A DNA stretch of 44,165 nt from NCBI GenBank assembly GCA_964612675.1, contig CAZTDD010000047.1, positions 1 to 44,165 of the forward strand. Direction: 5' to 3'. Position numbers and translations under genes: made by a program. Below, piece by piece: positions 17,167-26,584 of the stretch. A model generated the notes under the pieces. It saw nothing but the letters and a program-made list of their open reading frames with translations. It was not told where the DNA came from and ran no database searches. This stretch comes from CAZTDD01 sp964612675. Its GTDB lineage: Bacteria; Hinthialibacterota; Hinthialibacteria; Hinthialibacterales; JAKPRU01. How positions within the stretch are numbered: the first letter of the stretch is position 1; each line of letters starts with the position of its first letter.

Positions 17167-19191
17167 TCAGTCGGCTGAATCCTCTCCGATGACGTGCGCG
17201 GTCACGATTTCACTCAGCATCCAAACTCGTTCCATGCCTCCGCGATCACGGCCGTAGAAGCCATAGCGGCCTCGGCCCGAGTCCCAGTAAATGGGTTCCA
17301 CAACGTGCGTTCGCCGACCAGTCTCGGTGGCGAGCACGATCCGCAAGGGCTTGTCGCTTCGAAGCGCTTCGGCGACAACCGTGCGGATCTCCGAAGGAGA
17401 CATGGATTCCTCGGGCCTTACCGTCCTGCGCCGGATACGACGTACCTCAACGCCTGCACCGAACGGGACGATTTCATAGGACATCAAATCCTGTCTCAGC
17501 GCGTCTCCCATTTCCGCAAAAGTCTGCAGCGGGTCTGTCTCCGGTTTCGGGACCTCCTGCCACATCCCTCGGCCGATATCGGGCTGGAAGATCTCCGCTC
17601 GTTCCGCCTCTGCAAGCACTTCGTCGACCACGTCCACCCGGAGTTTCTTGAGGGAGCGACGGATCTTCGACAGATCGTCCAGACGAGCGCAAAACACGGT
17701 AGGTGCAATTCGATCCGTGATGTATTTGGCAACGCGGCTCCTCTCGATAAGCTCGGCGTGTTCTGTGTTCTCCGCATCAATGAGCAGCACCGACCGTAGA
17801 CGAATGCGGCTGTATTTCTTTCCCCACTCTTCAATGGACGCCAGAACGTTATCCGGAATGTTCCGCGTCACGGCGCGCTCTAGACCTTGACGAAAGAGGG
17901 AAACCGAGTGTCCCTGGCGGAGACCGCGCCGCACACTCTCGCGCGACAGGCGCAAGACAAACGCCTGATCGACAGAAACCGGATCAACGAACGGTGCCAC
18001 CGTCTCGCCCGCTTCGGATAGACTGAGCGGATCGGCAATCATTTCGAAATCCGGCTGAACGACGAAGATTCGCTTCTCCTCGACCTTGGGTGCATCTTCT
18101 CCCGGGAAGAGAGACCGACCCAGCGGAGTCCGGATCAGCAGTGGTCGACCGCGTGTGCGACGTACCACGGTCAAAACGCCCGCAAGAATAGATTTGACGA
18201 AGTAACCCGAAACCCACTCCACTGTGGTTCTTTCGAAACGAAATCCGTCGTTTAAGGCGAATGGGTCCGACCAACCGAGCAGTTTTCCGGCATCGAGCCC
18301 TTTGCCGTCAGGCCATTCCCGGATCAATACAGCCATGAGACGCCGCATCAGAATACGGGAACGGGCGCCGAACAGCGAGACCCCCATCCAGTGCGAGTAT
18401 TTGTGCGAGAAACTGATTCGGAGCTGCTGAAACGCGTCTGGTGCAATCGTGTAACCCGATTCGGTCTGTCTAAGGAGCCCTTCTTTTTCAGCGAAATGGA
18501 ACAGCGTCTCCATCTGTAACGATGGATAGCGGTCCGGACGCCAGTACGGATCGATTAACACTTCGTCCATCAGGTCTGTGCGAGGGAGAAGCGCGTCGAG
18601 TTGGTTGATCGTTGTTCGGTAGGGTACGTGCTCCCTCGTATATCGAATGGGGCCGGAGGACGCCACAAGCAGAAGCGCCAAGAGGTCCCTTGTCAGCGGA
18701 TCGGGGTACGTTCCCTCCCTACTCTGCTTCTCGGAAATAGAGACAAAATACTGGTCGATAATCTCCTGTGCGAGCACAACACAGATTGTCTCAACAAGAT
18801 CCTCCGGCAAAACATACCGTTCGGTATCGGGCCGAAAGGGATGTACAAACCGGTGGAGAATTCCGTGCCGATTGAGACCGACAAATCCGGAGTCTTTGCT
18901 TCGCGTACTGATAAGAACGAAACCGCGAACGTTCTCCGTGTGCGAATCGAACTGTAAATCGTCCAGACAAAACAACAGCCAGTACAGCACGAGACGTTCA
19001 TTGTCCCGCAGAGAAATCAAAATCTCGCGCAGTGTACCGCCGTCCAGAAGCAAACTGGAAATCGCTTCGACCAGAGCTTCACGATCCAGTTTCCTGGAAG
19101 GTTTTTCGTCAAGCGCGTGCAGGATGTCGCGCAGGGTTTCAGGTTGGTGCAGGCGAAGCAACTCAGCTAAACGCACGGTAATCGCTCCCAC
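17167..19191 (-). CDS. Helicase_C_3 (XPB/Ssl2-like) and WYL-like domain protein
   Basis: This is a 674-residue soluble protein. The N-terminal half is helical and winged-helix-like (LAELLRLHQPETLRDILHAL near the start). A Helicase_C_3 (XPB/Ssl2-like DNA-binding) region follows at roughly 370-530, with the marks IFVVQPDFEMIADP, SVDQAFVLRLSRESV, NVLASIEEWGKKYSRI and VAKYITDRIAPTVFCA. The last 80 or so residues resemble a WYL ligand-binding domain (LRIVLATETGRR, VEPIYWDSGRGRYGFYGRD). No helicase motor (Walker A or DEAD) is present in the protein or next to it. The start is GTG at 19191; a GTG at 19176 with GGGAG upstream is an equally good choice. It is probably a DNA-linked regulatory or repair accessory protein. 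Confidence 0.75.
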   Translation of the reverse strand: MGAITVRLAELLRLHQPETLRDILHALDEKPSRKLDREALVEAISSLLLDGGTLREILISLRDNERLVLYWLLFCLDDLQFDSHTENVRGFVLISTRSKDSGFVGLNRHGILHRFVHPFRPDTERYVLPEDLVETICVVLAQEIIDQYFVSISEKQSREGTYPDPLTRDLLALLLVASSGPIRYTREHVPYRTTINQLDALLPRTDLMDEVLIDPYWRPDRYPSLQMETLFHFAEKEGLLRQTESGYTIAPDAFQQLRISFSHKYSHWMGVSLFGARSRILMRRLMAVLIREWPDGKGLDAGKLLGWSDPFALNDGFRFERTTVEWVSGYFVKSILAGVLTVVRRTRGRPLLIRTPLGRSLFPGEDAPKVEEKRIFVVQPDFEMIADPLSLSEAGETVAPFVDPVSVDQAFVLRLSRESVRRGLRQGHSVSLFRQGLERAVTRNIPDNVLASIEEWGKKYSRIRLRSVLLIDAENTEHAELIERSRVAKYITDRIAPTVFCARLDDLSKIRRSLKKLRVDVVDEVLAEAERAEIFQPDIGRGMWQEVPKPETDPLQTFAEMGDALRQDLMSYEIVPFGAGVEVRRIRRRTVRPEESMSPSEIRTVVAEALRSDKPLRIVLATETGRRTHVVEPIYWDSGRGRYGFYGRDRGGMERVWMLSEIVTAHVIGEDSAD

Positions 19192-19760
19192 GATTCTACA
19201 AAGCGGTCCTTCTACTCGACCGGATTTCTCTACTGCAGAAGCGTAGCATTCGAGCCATCCCGGTCAAGAAATCGGAATTGCTGAATTCGGGACGGCGGAA
19301 CTCGTCGAAAGTCGGACAAACATCCAGGCTCGACTGAGTTCTGTAACACATAAAGACAAAAAAAAACATAGTATTTCAACATACGCGGGGAACCTGAAAT
19401 ATCCGCCACTGTTCATCTCATGAAACAATGGATAGAGACACTGTTCCGTGAATCCGGATCACGTTCCTTTACATTAATAGGCACTTCACGGACCTCCGAG
19501 AGTACATTGACCCCATCCGAGAATGGGAATCGGCCCCCCCTGTGGTTCATCAGAGCGCCCCAAAAGGCACGAATCGTTGAACCCTGAAGGAAGGATGGAT
19601 AGACTCTCGTGGAGTGAATTTCTTAATCACGTTATTCACAAGGGAGCCGCGTTGTACGCCCCATCCCGTCTTCTGCTGTTTGAATCAATTCTTGGGAGAA
19701 CCGGCGACGGAGAGAACGCGATTTGAGGCAGAGGCGAAGCATCGTCTCCAGTAGTGAATC
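19192..19760. other. Divergent intergenic region
   Basis: The region separates the leftward Helicase_C_3 gene from the rightward HD-GYP gene. It contains a possible leftward promoter (19240-19267). A 44-codon open frame at 19595-19726 (MDRLSWSEFLNHVIHKG...) has AAGGAAGG directly before its ATG, but that spacing is too close and it matches no family I recognise, so it is not called. Confidence 0.5.
19240..19267 (-). promoter_or_regulatory. Candidate promoter of the Helicase_C_3 gene
   Basis: On the minus strand, TTGACC (19267-19262) is followed after 16 bases by TACGCT (19245-19240). The -35 box is good and the -10 box weak. It would give a leader of roughly 45 bases. Confidence 0.3.
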
Positions 19761-21050
19761 ATGAAACAGGAACTAAACGTATCGTTATTTGAGATAACAA
19801 CCTGTCTCTCTAGAGTGGCGGACATGGTCAGCCCTGTCCTGAACAATCATCATCTGCAAGTTGCGTATATCGCCAACGAAATCGGCAAAGAATCCGGGCT
19901 TCCGGAAGACGAACTGGTCGATCTCACAGTAGCCGCTTTGCTTCACGATATCGGTGCGCTTTCTTTGAGAGAACGTCTGGATTGCCTGGAATTCGAGACG
20001 AAATCCCTCGATCACAGCGAAATGGGATATCACCTTCTGAGGACATTTGAACCGTATGCGGAGGTGGCCCCATTGCTGCTCCATCACCACATCGCCTGGA
20101 ACCACGGCAAAGGGAGAGGATTCAAAGGTCGAGAGGTCTCAATAAGCGCTCACATTATTCATCTTGCCGACCGTATTGGTGTACTCATCGACGGATCACA
20201 GGGTGTTCTAAGCCGGGCGGAAGATATCTGCGACCGTGTCAAAGAGCACTCAGGAGACCGGTTCATGCCGGAATGCGTGGATGCATTTATTCGCGTAGCC
20301 CGGAGAGAATCGTTCTGGTTGGATGCGACTTCGGCACTCCTCCAGCAGATTCTGGCCGATAAAGCGGATCCAAGATCCCTCAGTTTGAACCTTGAAGGGA
20401 TGCTCGATTTCGCTCACATGATTGGGCGCATCGTCGATTTTCGAAGTAGATTCACGGCAACCCACTCGGGCGGGGTCGCGACGTGTGCGGAGGTGTTAGG
20501 CCGTCTCTCCGGTTTTTCGGAACGCGACTGCCTGAAACTGAAAATCGCAGGATACCTTCACGATCTCGGAAAACTGGCTGTTCCCAGGGAACTGCTGGAG
20601 AAACCGTCCTCGCTTGACCGAGAGGAAGTATGCGTGATCAAGAGTCACGCTTGGTACACGCTGCGTGCTCTCGAGACAATTCGAGGTCTCAATTCAATCA
20701 AGGAATGGGCCTCGTATCACCACGAGCGTTCCGATGGAAACGGTTACCCATTCCACTATTCCAAAGAGCATCTGCCTCCCGGATCCTTACTTGTCGCCGT
20801 GGCCGATGTATTCACCGCACTGACCGAAGACAGACCGTATCGTGCGGGTCTTACAACAGCGGAATCATTGGACGTTTTGCAGCAAATGGCCGATACCGAC
20901 GGACTCGACAAACAAACCGTATCGATACTGAGGAAACACTGCGATGAAGTGAACGAGGTGCGAATGGCGGCACAGGATGCGGAATCCAGAAAATACGAAG
21001 AGATCTTCTCGGTCAAATGCCCGTTAGAAAACGATGTCCATTGCAGCTGA
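19761..21050 (+). CDS. Tandem HD domain protein with HD-GYP motif (c-di-GMP phosphodiesterase-like)
   Basis: This is a 429-residue cytoplasmic protein with two HD phosphohydrolase domains. The first (about 20-150) has HHLQVAYIA, LLHDIG with His62-Asp63 and LLLHHHIAW. The second (about 235-400) has THSGGVATCAE, YLHDLGKLAVP with His267-Asp268, and the family signature HHERSDGNGYP at 320-330, followed by VADVFTALTEDRPYR. Enzymes with this HD-GYP signature hydrolyse cyclic di-GMP. No receiver, PAS or membrane domain is attached, so the first HD half may serve as the regulatory module. It is convergent with the YD-repeat gene and there is no obvious operon. Confidence 0.85.
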   Translation: MKQELNVSLFEITTCLSRVADMVSPVLNNHHLQVAYIANEIGKESGLPEDELVDLTVAALLHDIGALSLRERLDCLEFETKSLDHSEMGYHLLRTFEPYAEVAPLLLHHHIAWNHGKGRGFKGREVSISAHIIHLADRIGVLIDGSQGVLSRAEDICDRVKEHSGDRFMPECVDAFIRVARRESFWLDATSALLQQILADKADPRSLSLNLEGMLDFAHMIGRIVDFRSRFTATHSGGVATCAEVLGRLSGFSERDCLKLKIAGYLHDLGKLAVPRELLEKPSSLDREEVCVIKSHAWYTLRALETIRGLNSIKEWASYHHERSDGNGYPFHYSKEHLPPGSLLVAVADVFTALTEDRPYRAGLTTAESLDVLQQMADTDGLDKQTVSILRKHCDEVNEVRMAAQDAESRKYEEIFSVKCPLENDVHCS

Positions 21051-21143
21051 CTGATAAACAGAAGAATCCACACAAGAAGAGTTCGTCAACGTAACGTTAG
21101 CGATATGCCCGAACGAGTGAGAGGTACAGATCTCCGAACTCGC

Positions 21144-22085
21144 TCAGTAGTAACGAATCGTCCGATACTCGACCTTCGACGGTGCGTAATAGGGATGGGC
21201 GCCGTGGCCTCGTTGTCTGTACCACATCAAGGCCTTCTTCTCAATCCAATTTCCATGGGAGTCATACTGATATTCATATAAAGTCGGCTTTCGCCGTCCC
21301 GGTTCGCTGCGCTCGGTGATGTTCCCGTCTCGATCGTACGTTGAGGCCCACTCTCTACCCGTAGCGCTGTCGTGGATCGTCATCGTCTTCATATCGCCAT
21401 AGGAATAAACTGTTGTATATTGGAGATCGTCGTTCGAGTCGTATCGCGCGTGCCGAATAACACGGCCCGTGTTGTCGTACTCACACCGCATAGTTTCGCC
21501 GAGGCTGTTTCCATCGACTCGGGTAACTGTCTTAACGAGACGGCCCGACTCATTGTACGTAAACACTTGTTCGCTGATGAATTCTGCCTCCGAATTGCTC
21601 GTACAGGATCGTGACAGAAGTCCATTGTCGTCATACACATGCACCGTTTTTTGTTGAAGCTTCCCGTTCCCGTCATAGTGACTGGTCGCAATCTCCTTGC
21701 CGGATCGGTCGTATGTGTGGATCGTCTGCTCGACCAGTGTGCCATGTGCATCGAGTACTTTTTCTTCCGCGAGCCTTCCTGCGCCGCCGTAATGATACGT
21801 CCGTCGGCTGAGGATCGTACCATCGGCATTGTATTCTATGTGTTCGGTTTTACGACCTTGTGTATCGTAATCTGTAACCGTTTCGAGAATTCGAGGTTCT
21901 TGCACATGCCTGGCATACTGGATTGTGTAGACGGATTTCTCTACCTGGACGCTTCTCACAGGCCCGTTCAGGCGAGCCAAGTCAACGTCGCTCTTCTCCT
22001 CACCGGCAGCGTGTAACGTTAGCAGAACGGCAAATGTACCGATGAAACGGCTCGCAAAGCGTGGGATAACCGGTGCTGGTAACAT
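21144..22085 (-). CDS. Secreted YD/RHS-repeat protein
   Basis: This is a 313-residue protein with an N-terminal signal peptide (FIGTFAVLLTLHAAG). It has about nine repeats of the YDxxGR / YxxDGxL type, for example TDYDTQGRKTEH, YNADGTILSRRTYHY, YDRSGKEIATSHYDGNGKL and YDNTGRVIRHARYDSN. Such beta-strand repeats build shells or blades in RHS-like proteins. It is far too short to be a toxin-carrying RHS, and no toxin or core domain is seen. AGAGGG stands before the ATG. It lies 26 bases downstream of the ATPase gene and is probably co-transcribed. It resembles the many short YD-repeat lipoprotein-like hypotheticals of Bacteroidetes and Planctomycetes. Confidence 0.75.
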   Translation of the reverse strand: MLPAPVIPRFASRFIGTFAVLLTLHAAGEEKSDVDLARLNGPVRSVQVEKSVYTIQYARHVQEPRILETVTDYDTQGRKTEHIEYNADGTILSRRTYHYGGAGRLAEEKVLDAHGTLVEQTIHTYDRSGKEIATSHYDGNGKLQQKTVHVYDDNGLLSRSCTSNSEAEFISEQVFTYNESGRLVKTVTRVDGNSLGETMRCEYDNTGRVIRHARYDSNDDLQYTTVYSYGDMKTMTIHDSATGREWASTYDRDGNITERSEPGRRKPTLYEYQYDSHGNWIEKKALMWYRQRGHGAHPYYAPSKVEYRTIRYY

Positions 22086-22111
22086 TGTACAGGCCCTCTG
22101 AATTTCGTGCT

Positions 22112-23311
22112 CTATGGCGGACTTTTTTCATCAGCCGTTTCGGCCTCGATGAGAAAATATGCATAATGAAGGCGATTAACAAAACGGTAGATTCCCTTGC
22201 CCCGCTCGGGGACCCGAACGATCACGCCCAATTCCCGCATTCGTCTCAAGAAATTGTCGAATACTTTTTTTTCGCCTTCTCGAAGTCCGGCTAAAACAGA
22301 GCCGCGGCTGAACTCAAAATCCTCGGTCGCTTTGGCTACCTTCCGCAACACTTCCCGGTATCGTCGGCTCTGAATCGCTTGAAACACACGAGGTTGAATA
22401 TACTTTCTTCCCACGACTTCAGCAGCCCCCACAATGCCGCCGAAGGCGTCGTTGGAATCAACAACATTATCCTGATCCACGTTGAACGTCGCCTCACCGA
22501 TCTCATGTGCAACTACGGGCAGCCCACCCGCATAGGGCACCAATAGAGCAAGCGCATCGTCCGTAACTCGTATATCAACATTCGAAAACGTCTGTTGATA
22601 AAATTCTCGCGTCTCGTCGTCTTTCCATCCTTCTATATCCAAAGGATCGAGCACGCGGGTCAGCGATGGCTGAAGAGAGACGAGAGAGTTCCGCCTTTCT
22701 TCCAAGCCTACGAGAAGTAGACAGACAGGTAACGGCTCGGCCGACGTAACAATCTCGTCGACCAGGCTTTTGAGCCAATTGGCAAATTCAACCGAAGCAG
22801 CCAAACCGTTAATGTCATCCAGAATGATGAAGATCGACTTCTTTTCGTCACTTAATTGCTGCGTCAATTTCCGAAGAGCGGGAGCGAAATCGTGGACAAT
22901 ATGCTGGAGATCACGTTGACTTGCACCGAATTCCAAAGAAACTCCAAAGAGTCCGACTTGCCTGACGTGATCCCCGAAGAATTGCCTCACATTGCCGTGC
23001 CAGGTCTTGTCGACGCTTTCTTTCAGAAGACGGTCGAAAATGCGCCGCGCCATCTCCGTCAACGTAGTAACTCCGCCGAGGAAAGTATGAAGGCCAACCG
23101 CTTTATACTCTCGTTCGACCAGATGCTTTACAAAAGAGGCAAGCGAGCTCTTTCCGATACCACGCTCTCCCGAAAGAAACCCCGTCTGTAACCCGGACGT
23201 CGTAGATCGAGCAACTTTCTCACTGAGTTGTTCGATCTGAGTTCGACGGCCGACAAAGAAATCGACAGGAACGGGTTTGCCCGGCGTGAACGGGCTGTAT
23301 TCCTTCGTCAT
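22112..23311 (-). CDS. AAA-type P-loop ATPase (ORC/STAND-like)
   Basis: This is a 399-residue protein. It starts with a VDFFVGRRTQIEQLSE box typical of AAA_16/Orc1-Cdc6-like ATPases, then Walker A GERGIGKSS (48-56) and Walker B FIILDDI (about 160-166). A sensor-like LLLVGLEERR follows, and a C-terminal winged-helix-like region (about 310-385) ends in GIYRFVNRLHYAYFL. There is no membrane segment. Relatives act as DNA-bound or regulatory NTPases. The specific job is unknown. The start ATG at 23311 has only a weak GGCGAG upstream. It precedes the YD-repeat gene. Confidence 0.75.
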   Translation of the reverse strand: MTKEYSPFTPGKPVPVDFFVGRRTQIEQLSEKVARSTTSGLQTGFLSGERGIGKSSLASFVKHLVEREYKAVGLHTFLGGVTTLTEMARRIFDRLLKESVDKTWHGNVRQFFGDHVRQVGLFGVSLEFGASQRDLQHIVHDFAPALRKLTQQLSDEKKSIFIILDDINGLAASVEFANWLKSLVDEIVTSAEPLPVCLLLVGLEERRNSLVSLQPSLTRVLDPLDIEGWKDDETREFYQQTFSNVDIRVTDDALALLVPYAGGLPVVAHEIGEATFNVDQDNVVDSNDAFGGIVGAAEVVGRKYIQPRVFQAIQSRRYREVLRKVAKATEDFEFSRGSVLAGLREGEKKVFDNFLRRMRELGVIVRVPERGKGIYRFVNRLHYAYFLIEAETADEKSPP

Positions 23312-23467
23312 ATCTCGCCGTTTAGATACTCAATCATCTAGACTTAATGATGCCTCAGTATTGTCTCATACAAAACTCGCCCGTCAAGGAATAAATGGAA
23401 GATTGACACAGCAGTGATAACGATCCTCACGAGAGGCGGGTTACGATACTCGAAGCGGTTGACTCGG

Positions 23468-23890
23468 TCACGCCACCGCTTCTTCGCGTTCAGGACGAAA
23501 TGGAGATTTCGGTCCGGAGAGGAGAGCAGGCAGTTTTGAAGATCTACCACGGATGCAGCGAAGTAGATGTACAGCCTGAGGCTTTGCAACTTCCTCCTCA
23601 GGTACAAGATCTTCTTCAGGAACAGCGACCCTTCCCCAAACATCCGCCGTCAGGAGCCCGCGCAGAACCCAACTGCGGAGCAGATACAAATCCAGTTTCT
23701 TGTCGCGTATTGGGTGGATGCGGCTGATGAGTTGCTCGGGTCGAATGAACTCGCCGCCCGATTCATGAATCATCCAATAACTGCTTTTCAGAAGTTCAAG
23801 CTCGATATTTTCAAAACAGGTGGGACAAGAGACCTGATATCCATCAAAACGAACAGTCTTGCCGCAAAAACGGCAGTGATCATACCCCAT
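23468..23890 (-). CDS. Zinc-ribbon protein of unknown function
   Basis: This is a 140-residue protein starting MGYDHCRFCGK, with two CxxC pairs (Cys6/Cys9 and, about 14 residues on, SCPTCF). They form a likely zinc ribbon. The remainder has a helical region with SYWMIHESGGEFIRPEQL and a basic proline-rich tail. I chose the ATG at 23890 because GGAGG stands seven bases before it; the frame runs upstream to 23977 without support. The function is not recognised. It is divergent from the radical SAM gene and 156 bases before the ATPase gene on the same strand. Confidence 0.65.
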   Translation of the reverse strand: MGYDHCRFCGKTVRFDGYQVSCPTCFENIELELLKSSYWMIHESGGEFIRPEQLISRIHPIRDKKLDLYLLRSWVLRGLLTADVWGRVAVPEEDLVPEEEVAKPQAVHLLRCIRGRSSKLPALLSGPKSPFRPEREEAVA

Positions 23891-24094
23891 GGTTCTTCCT
23901 CCAGTCTGCAACGACTTGCAGACAGTCTCCTGAGATACGTATCGACCGGTGGAAAGCAAAGTTGAGCATGAAAACAAAAAGGATGGAAAGAAGCGGCGCC
24001 GAGACCGCCCATCGCGCTCATAGAACGTTCTGGGGGTGGCATTTCAGGGTCCGGCAAGGGTAAAGTAGAAACGGAGACCGGAAGGGAGTAAACC

Positions 24095-26575
24095 ATGAAA
24101 GCCGATTATCTTATCGACGTCCAAAAACCCGCTCGGTATGCGGGCGGCGAATGGGGCGCGATTTCACCGAAAGACGAGGCTCGATTAACTTTTGTCTTCG
24201 CGTACCCGGAGACGTACGAAGTCGGCATGTCTTACCTCGGTCTCCAGATTCTGTACAGCATATTGAACGCTCAACCCGAGATCCAATGTGCGAGAGCATT
24301 TGCGCCGTGGGCCGACCGGGAACAACAAATACGTTCCGCAGACGAACCGCTTCGGGCACTGGAAGGCGATCTGCCGGTCGGACAGGCCGAGATTGTGGGC
24401 TTTTCGCTTCAGCACGAGATCGCTTACACGAATGTCCTTCTCATGTTGGATTTAGCGAGGATCCCTCTGCGGAGCAAGGAACGAACTGAAAGTCATCCGC
24501 TAATCGTTGCCGGGGGTCCCTGTGTCTGTAATCCGGCGCCGATGTCGCCGTTCATCGATGCGTTTGTCATAGGAGAAGCAGAAGAGAGCGTTGTTGAGTT
24601 AGCGAACACAGTACTTGAATCCAAAGATCGGCACGCCTCCAGGTCGGAAATCCTGCACCGCTTGGCACGTATTCCCGGTGTGTTTGTTCCGTCTCTGTAT
24701 CAACGAATTCACAACAGGCTCGGTGAAATCTGTTTCGGGGACCCTATTGAGACAGACCTGCCGAAACGGGTATCCAAGCGGACTGTCGACGCCACGAACT
24801 GGCTTTTCCCGACGAATCAGATCGTGCCCAGTACAAAGATCGCACAGCATCGCCTTTCCCTTGAAATCATGCGTGGCTGCGCCAGAGGGTGCCGTTTCTG
24901 TCAGGCGGGATTTGCGAACCGCCCGTTACGCGAGCGCCCCGTGTCCGATTTGCTCGACGACGCGAAGAAGTCCCTCGAAACGACAGGATACGATGAAGTC
25001 TCTCTTCTCTCGCTTTCCTCCGGCGATTACAGCCGAATCCGCGAGTTGACCGAGGGGCTGATCGCCTATTGCGAACCACACAGAATCTCGGTTTCCCTGC
25101 CGTCGCTTCGTATGGACGGCTACGCCCCCGAGATCTCACGAACCCTTGAGCGTGTGCGTGGCGGCGGAATGACTTTCGCACCGGAAGCCGGCACCGAGCG
25201 GCTCCGCAATGCAATCAACAAACCCATCGACGACAACACTATTCTGGAGACCGTCCGAAACGCGGTCAGCAAACACTGGAGCAGCTTCAAAACGTACTTC
25301 ATGATCGGGCTGCCCTCCGAGACAGACGAGGATATCGAGGGAATCATCGATTTATCTACTCGTATCCGCCGCGAGCTGAATGACTGCGGTTGGCGACGTG
25401 GAACGCTTCACGTTTCGGTGGGTGCCTTCTCGCCGAAACCGCATACCCCGTTCCAGTGGTGCGGACAGATTCCGCTTATGGAGATCCGTCGGCGACTCGG
25501 CACCATTCGTTCGGGAATCCGGCAGCGAGGAATCAAAGTGTCCACCCATTCGCCCGAACCGAGTGTGCTCGAGGCCGCTTTGGCAAGAGGAGATATTCGG
25601 CTGGCCGACGTAATCGAGAGAGCCTATCGCCTGGGCGCACGGTTTGACGGGTGGTCGGAATCGTTTCAATGGGAGATCTGGCAGACTGCGTTCATTGAGT
25701 CGAGTTTGGACCCGGCAGCGCTCGCAGAAAAATCCTACGAAAAAGCCGACCGCCTGCCGTGGGAGGTAGTCGACCTGGGGCTAAATCACGAATACCTTTG
25801 GCGGGAATACCAACGAACGTTCGAGACCAAACCGAGTCAGCATTGCGGAGAACGAAAATGTCGTCTTTGCGGTGTCTGCGACGACGGTTCGGTCATCACT
25901 GTCCGTGCATCGGACGGAGATCTTCCCCTACTCGATGGGCAGCTGAGCGAGGAATCGCCTACTGAGTTATACCGATACAGACTTGAGTATCGCAAACATA
26001 TGCCCGCAGTATGGCTGTCCCATCAGGATTTACTCGGTACGATGGATGCGATATTTCGCAGGGCCGGGATCCGACTGTCGTTCTCCAAGGGCTTTCATCC
26101 CCATCCGAAGATTGTGTTTGGGAGCGCCTTGTCGGTGGGTGTCGAGAGCGAAAAGGAATACCTGGACATCCTGACGGAAAAGCCTTACAAAACCGCTGAC
26201 CTTTGCGAACGCCTAAATGCTGTCTCTCCCGCCGGGATTGTATGGACCGGCGCATGGTCGCTTCAGCCGGGCGATAAGAAAATCACGAGTATCGTAGACG
26301 CCGATGAGTACCTGATCCACTGGGATCGGTCGAGAAGCGATGGTATTGTCGAGGCCGGTCAGGAAACAATCTCAGAGCTGGGAATCGCAAGATGGTCTAT
26401 CGAGAAGAACGGTATACGCGTCCTCGTGCCCAGACGCGACGGGGGCGCTCCGCGAATTCTGAATAAGATTGACGCGCTGAAAGACCGATCCATAGTGCCT
26501 CGCGAGGCAAGGGTCAAGCGCGTCGAACAACTGAAAAGAGACAACGACGGCTTTGTGCCGGTGATGGAAGGCTAG
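24095..26575 (+). CDS. TIGR03960-family radical SAM protein fused to DUF2344 (TIGR03936)
   Basis: This is an 826-residue fusion. The N-terminal part is a B12-binding-like region (YPETYEVGMSYLGLQILY, VIGEAEESVVEL). The radical SAM core follows, with the CxxxCxxC cluster motif CARGCRFC (Cys262, Cys266, Cys269) and the APEAGTERLR and FMIGLPSETDEDI segments. A short CxxC element (GERKCRLCGVC) follows. From about residue 625 (YRLEYRKHMPAVWLSHQDLL, FSKGFHPHPKI) comes the DUF2344 domain. The two halves are separate proteins in some bacteria. Genes of this pair are usually next to rng, as here. The reaction is not established. GGGAG precedes the ATG. Confidence 0.9.
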   Translation: MKADYLIDVQKPARYAGGEWGAISPKDEARLTFVFAYPETYEVGMSYLGLQILYSILNAQPEIQCARAFAPWADREQQIRSADEPLRALEGDLPVGQAEIVGFSLQHEIAYTNVLLMLDLARIPLRSKERTESHPLIVAGGPCVCNPAPMSPFIDAFVIGEAEESVVELANTVLESKDRHASRSEILHRLARIPGVFVPSLYQRIHNRLGEICFGDPIETDLPKRVSKRTVDATNWLFPTNQIVPSTKIAQHRLSLEIMRGCARGCRFCQAGFANRPLRERPVSDLLDDAKKSLETTGYDEVSLLSLSSGDYSRIRELTEGLIAYCEPHRISVSLPSLRMDGYAPEISRTLERVRGGGMTFAPEAGTERLRNAINKPIDDNTILETVRNAVSKHWSSFKTYFMIGLPSETDEDIEGIIDLSTRIRRELNDCGWRRGTLHVSVGAFSPKPHTPFQWCGQIPLMEIRRRLGTIRSGIRQRGIKVSTHSPEPSVLEAALARGDIRLADVIERAYRLGARFDGWSESFQWEIWQTAFIESSLDPAALAEKSYEKADRLPWEVVDLGLNHEYLWREYQRTFETKPSQHCGERKCRLCGVCDDGSVITVRASDGDLPLLDGQLSEESPTELYRYRLEYRKHMPAVWLSHQDLLGTMDAIFRRAGIRLSFSKGFHPHPKIVFGSALSVGVESEKEYLDILTEKPYKTADLCERLNAVSPAGIVWTGAWSLQPGDKKITSIVDADEYLIHWDRSRSDGIVEAGQETISELGIARWSIEKNGIRVLVPRRDGGAPRILNKIDALKDRSIVPREARVKRVEQLKRDNDGFVPVMEG

Positions 26576-26584
26576 TTGAATGAA

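Noticed and set aside
19523..19726. Short open frame before the HD-GYP gene
   Set aside because: The purine-rich stretch is too close to the internal ATG, the product matches nothing, and the upstream start is unsupported.
21144..23311. RHS toxin or defence system (YD repeats plus STAND-like ATPase)
   Set aside because: The YD protein is short, has a signal peptide and no toxin tip or RHS core; no immunity or effector gene is seen.
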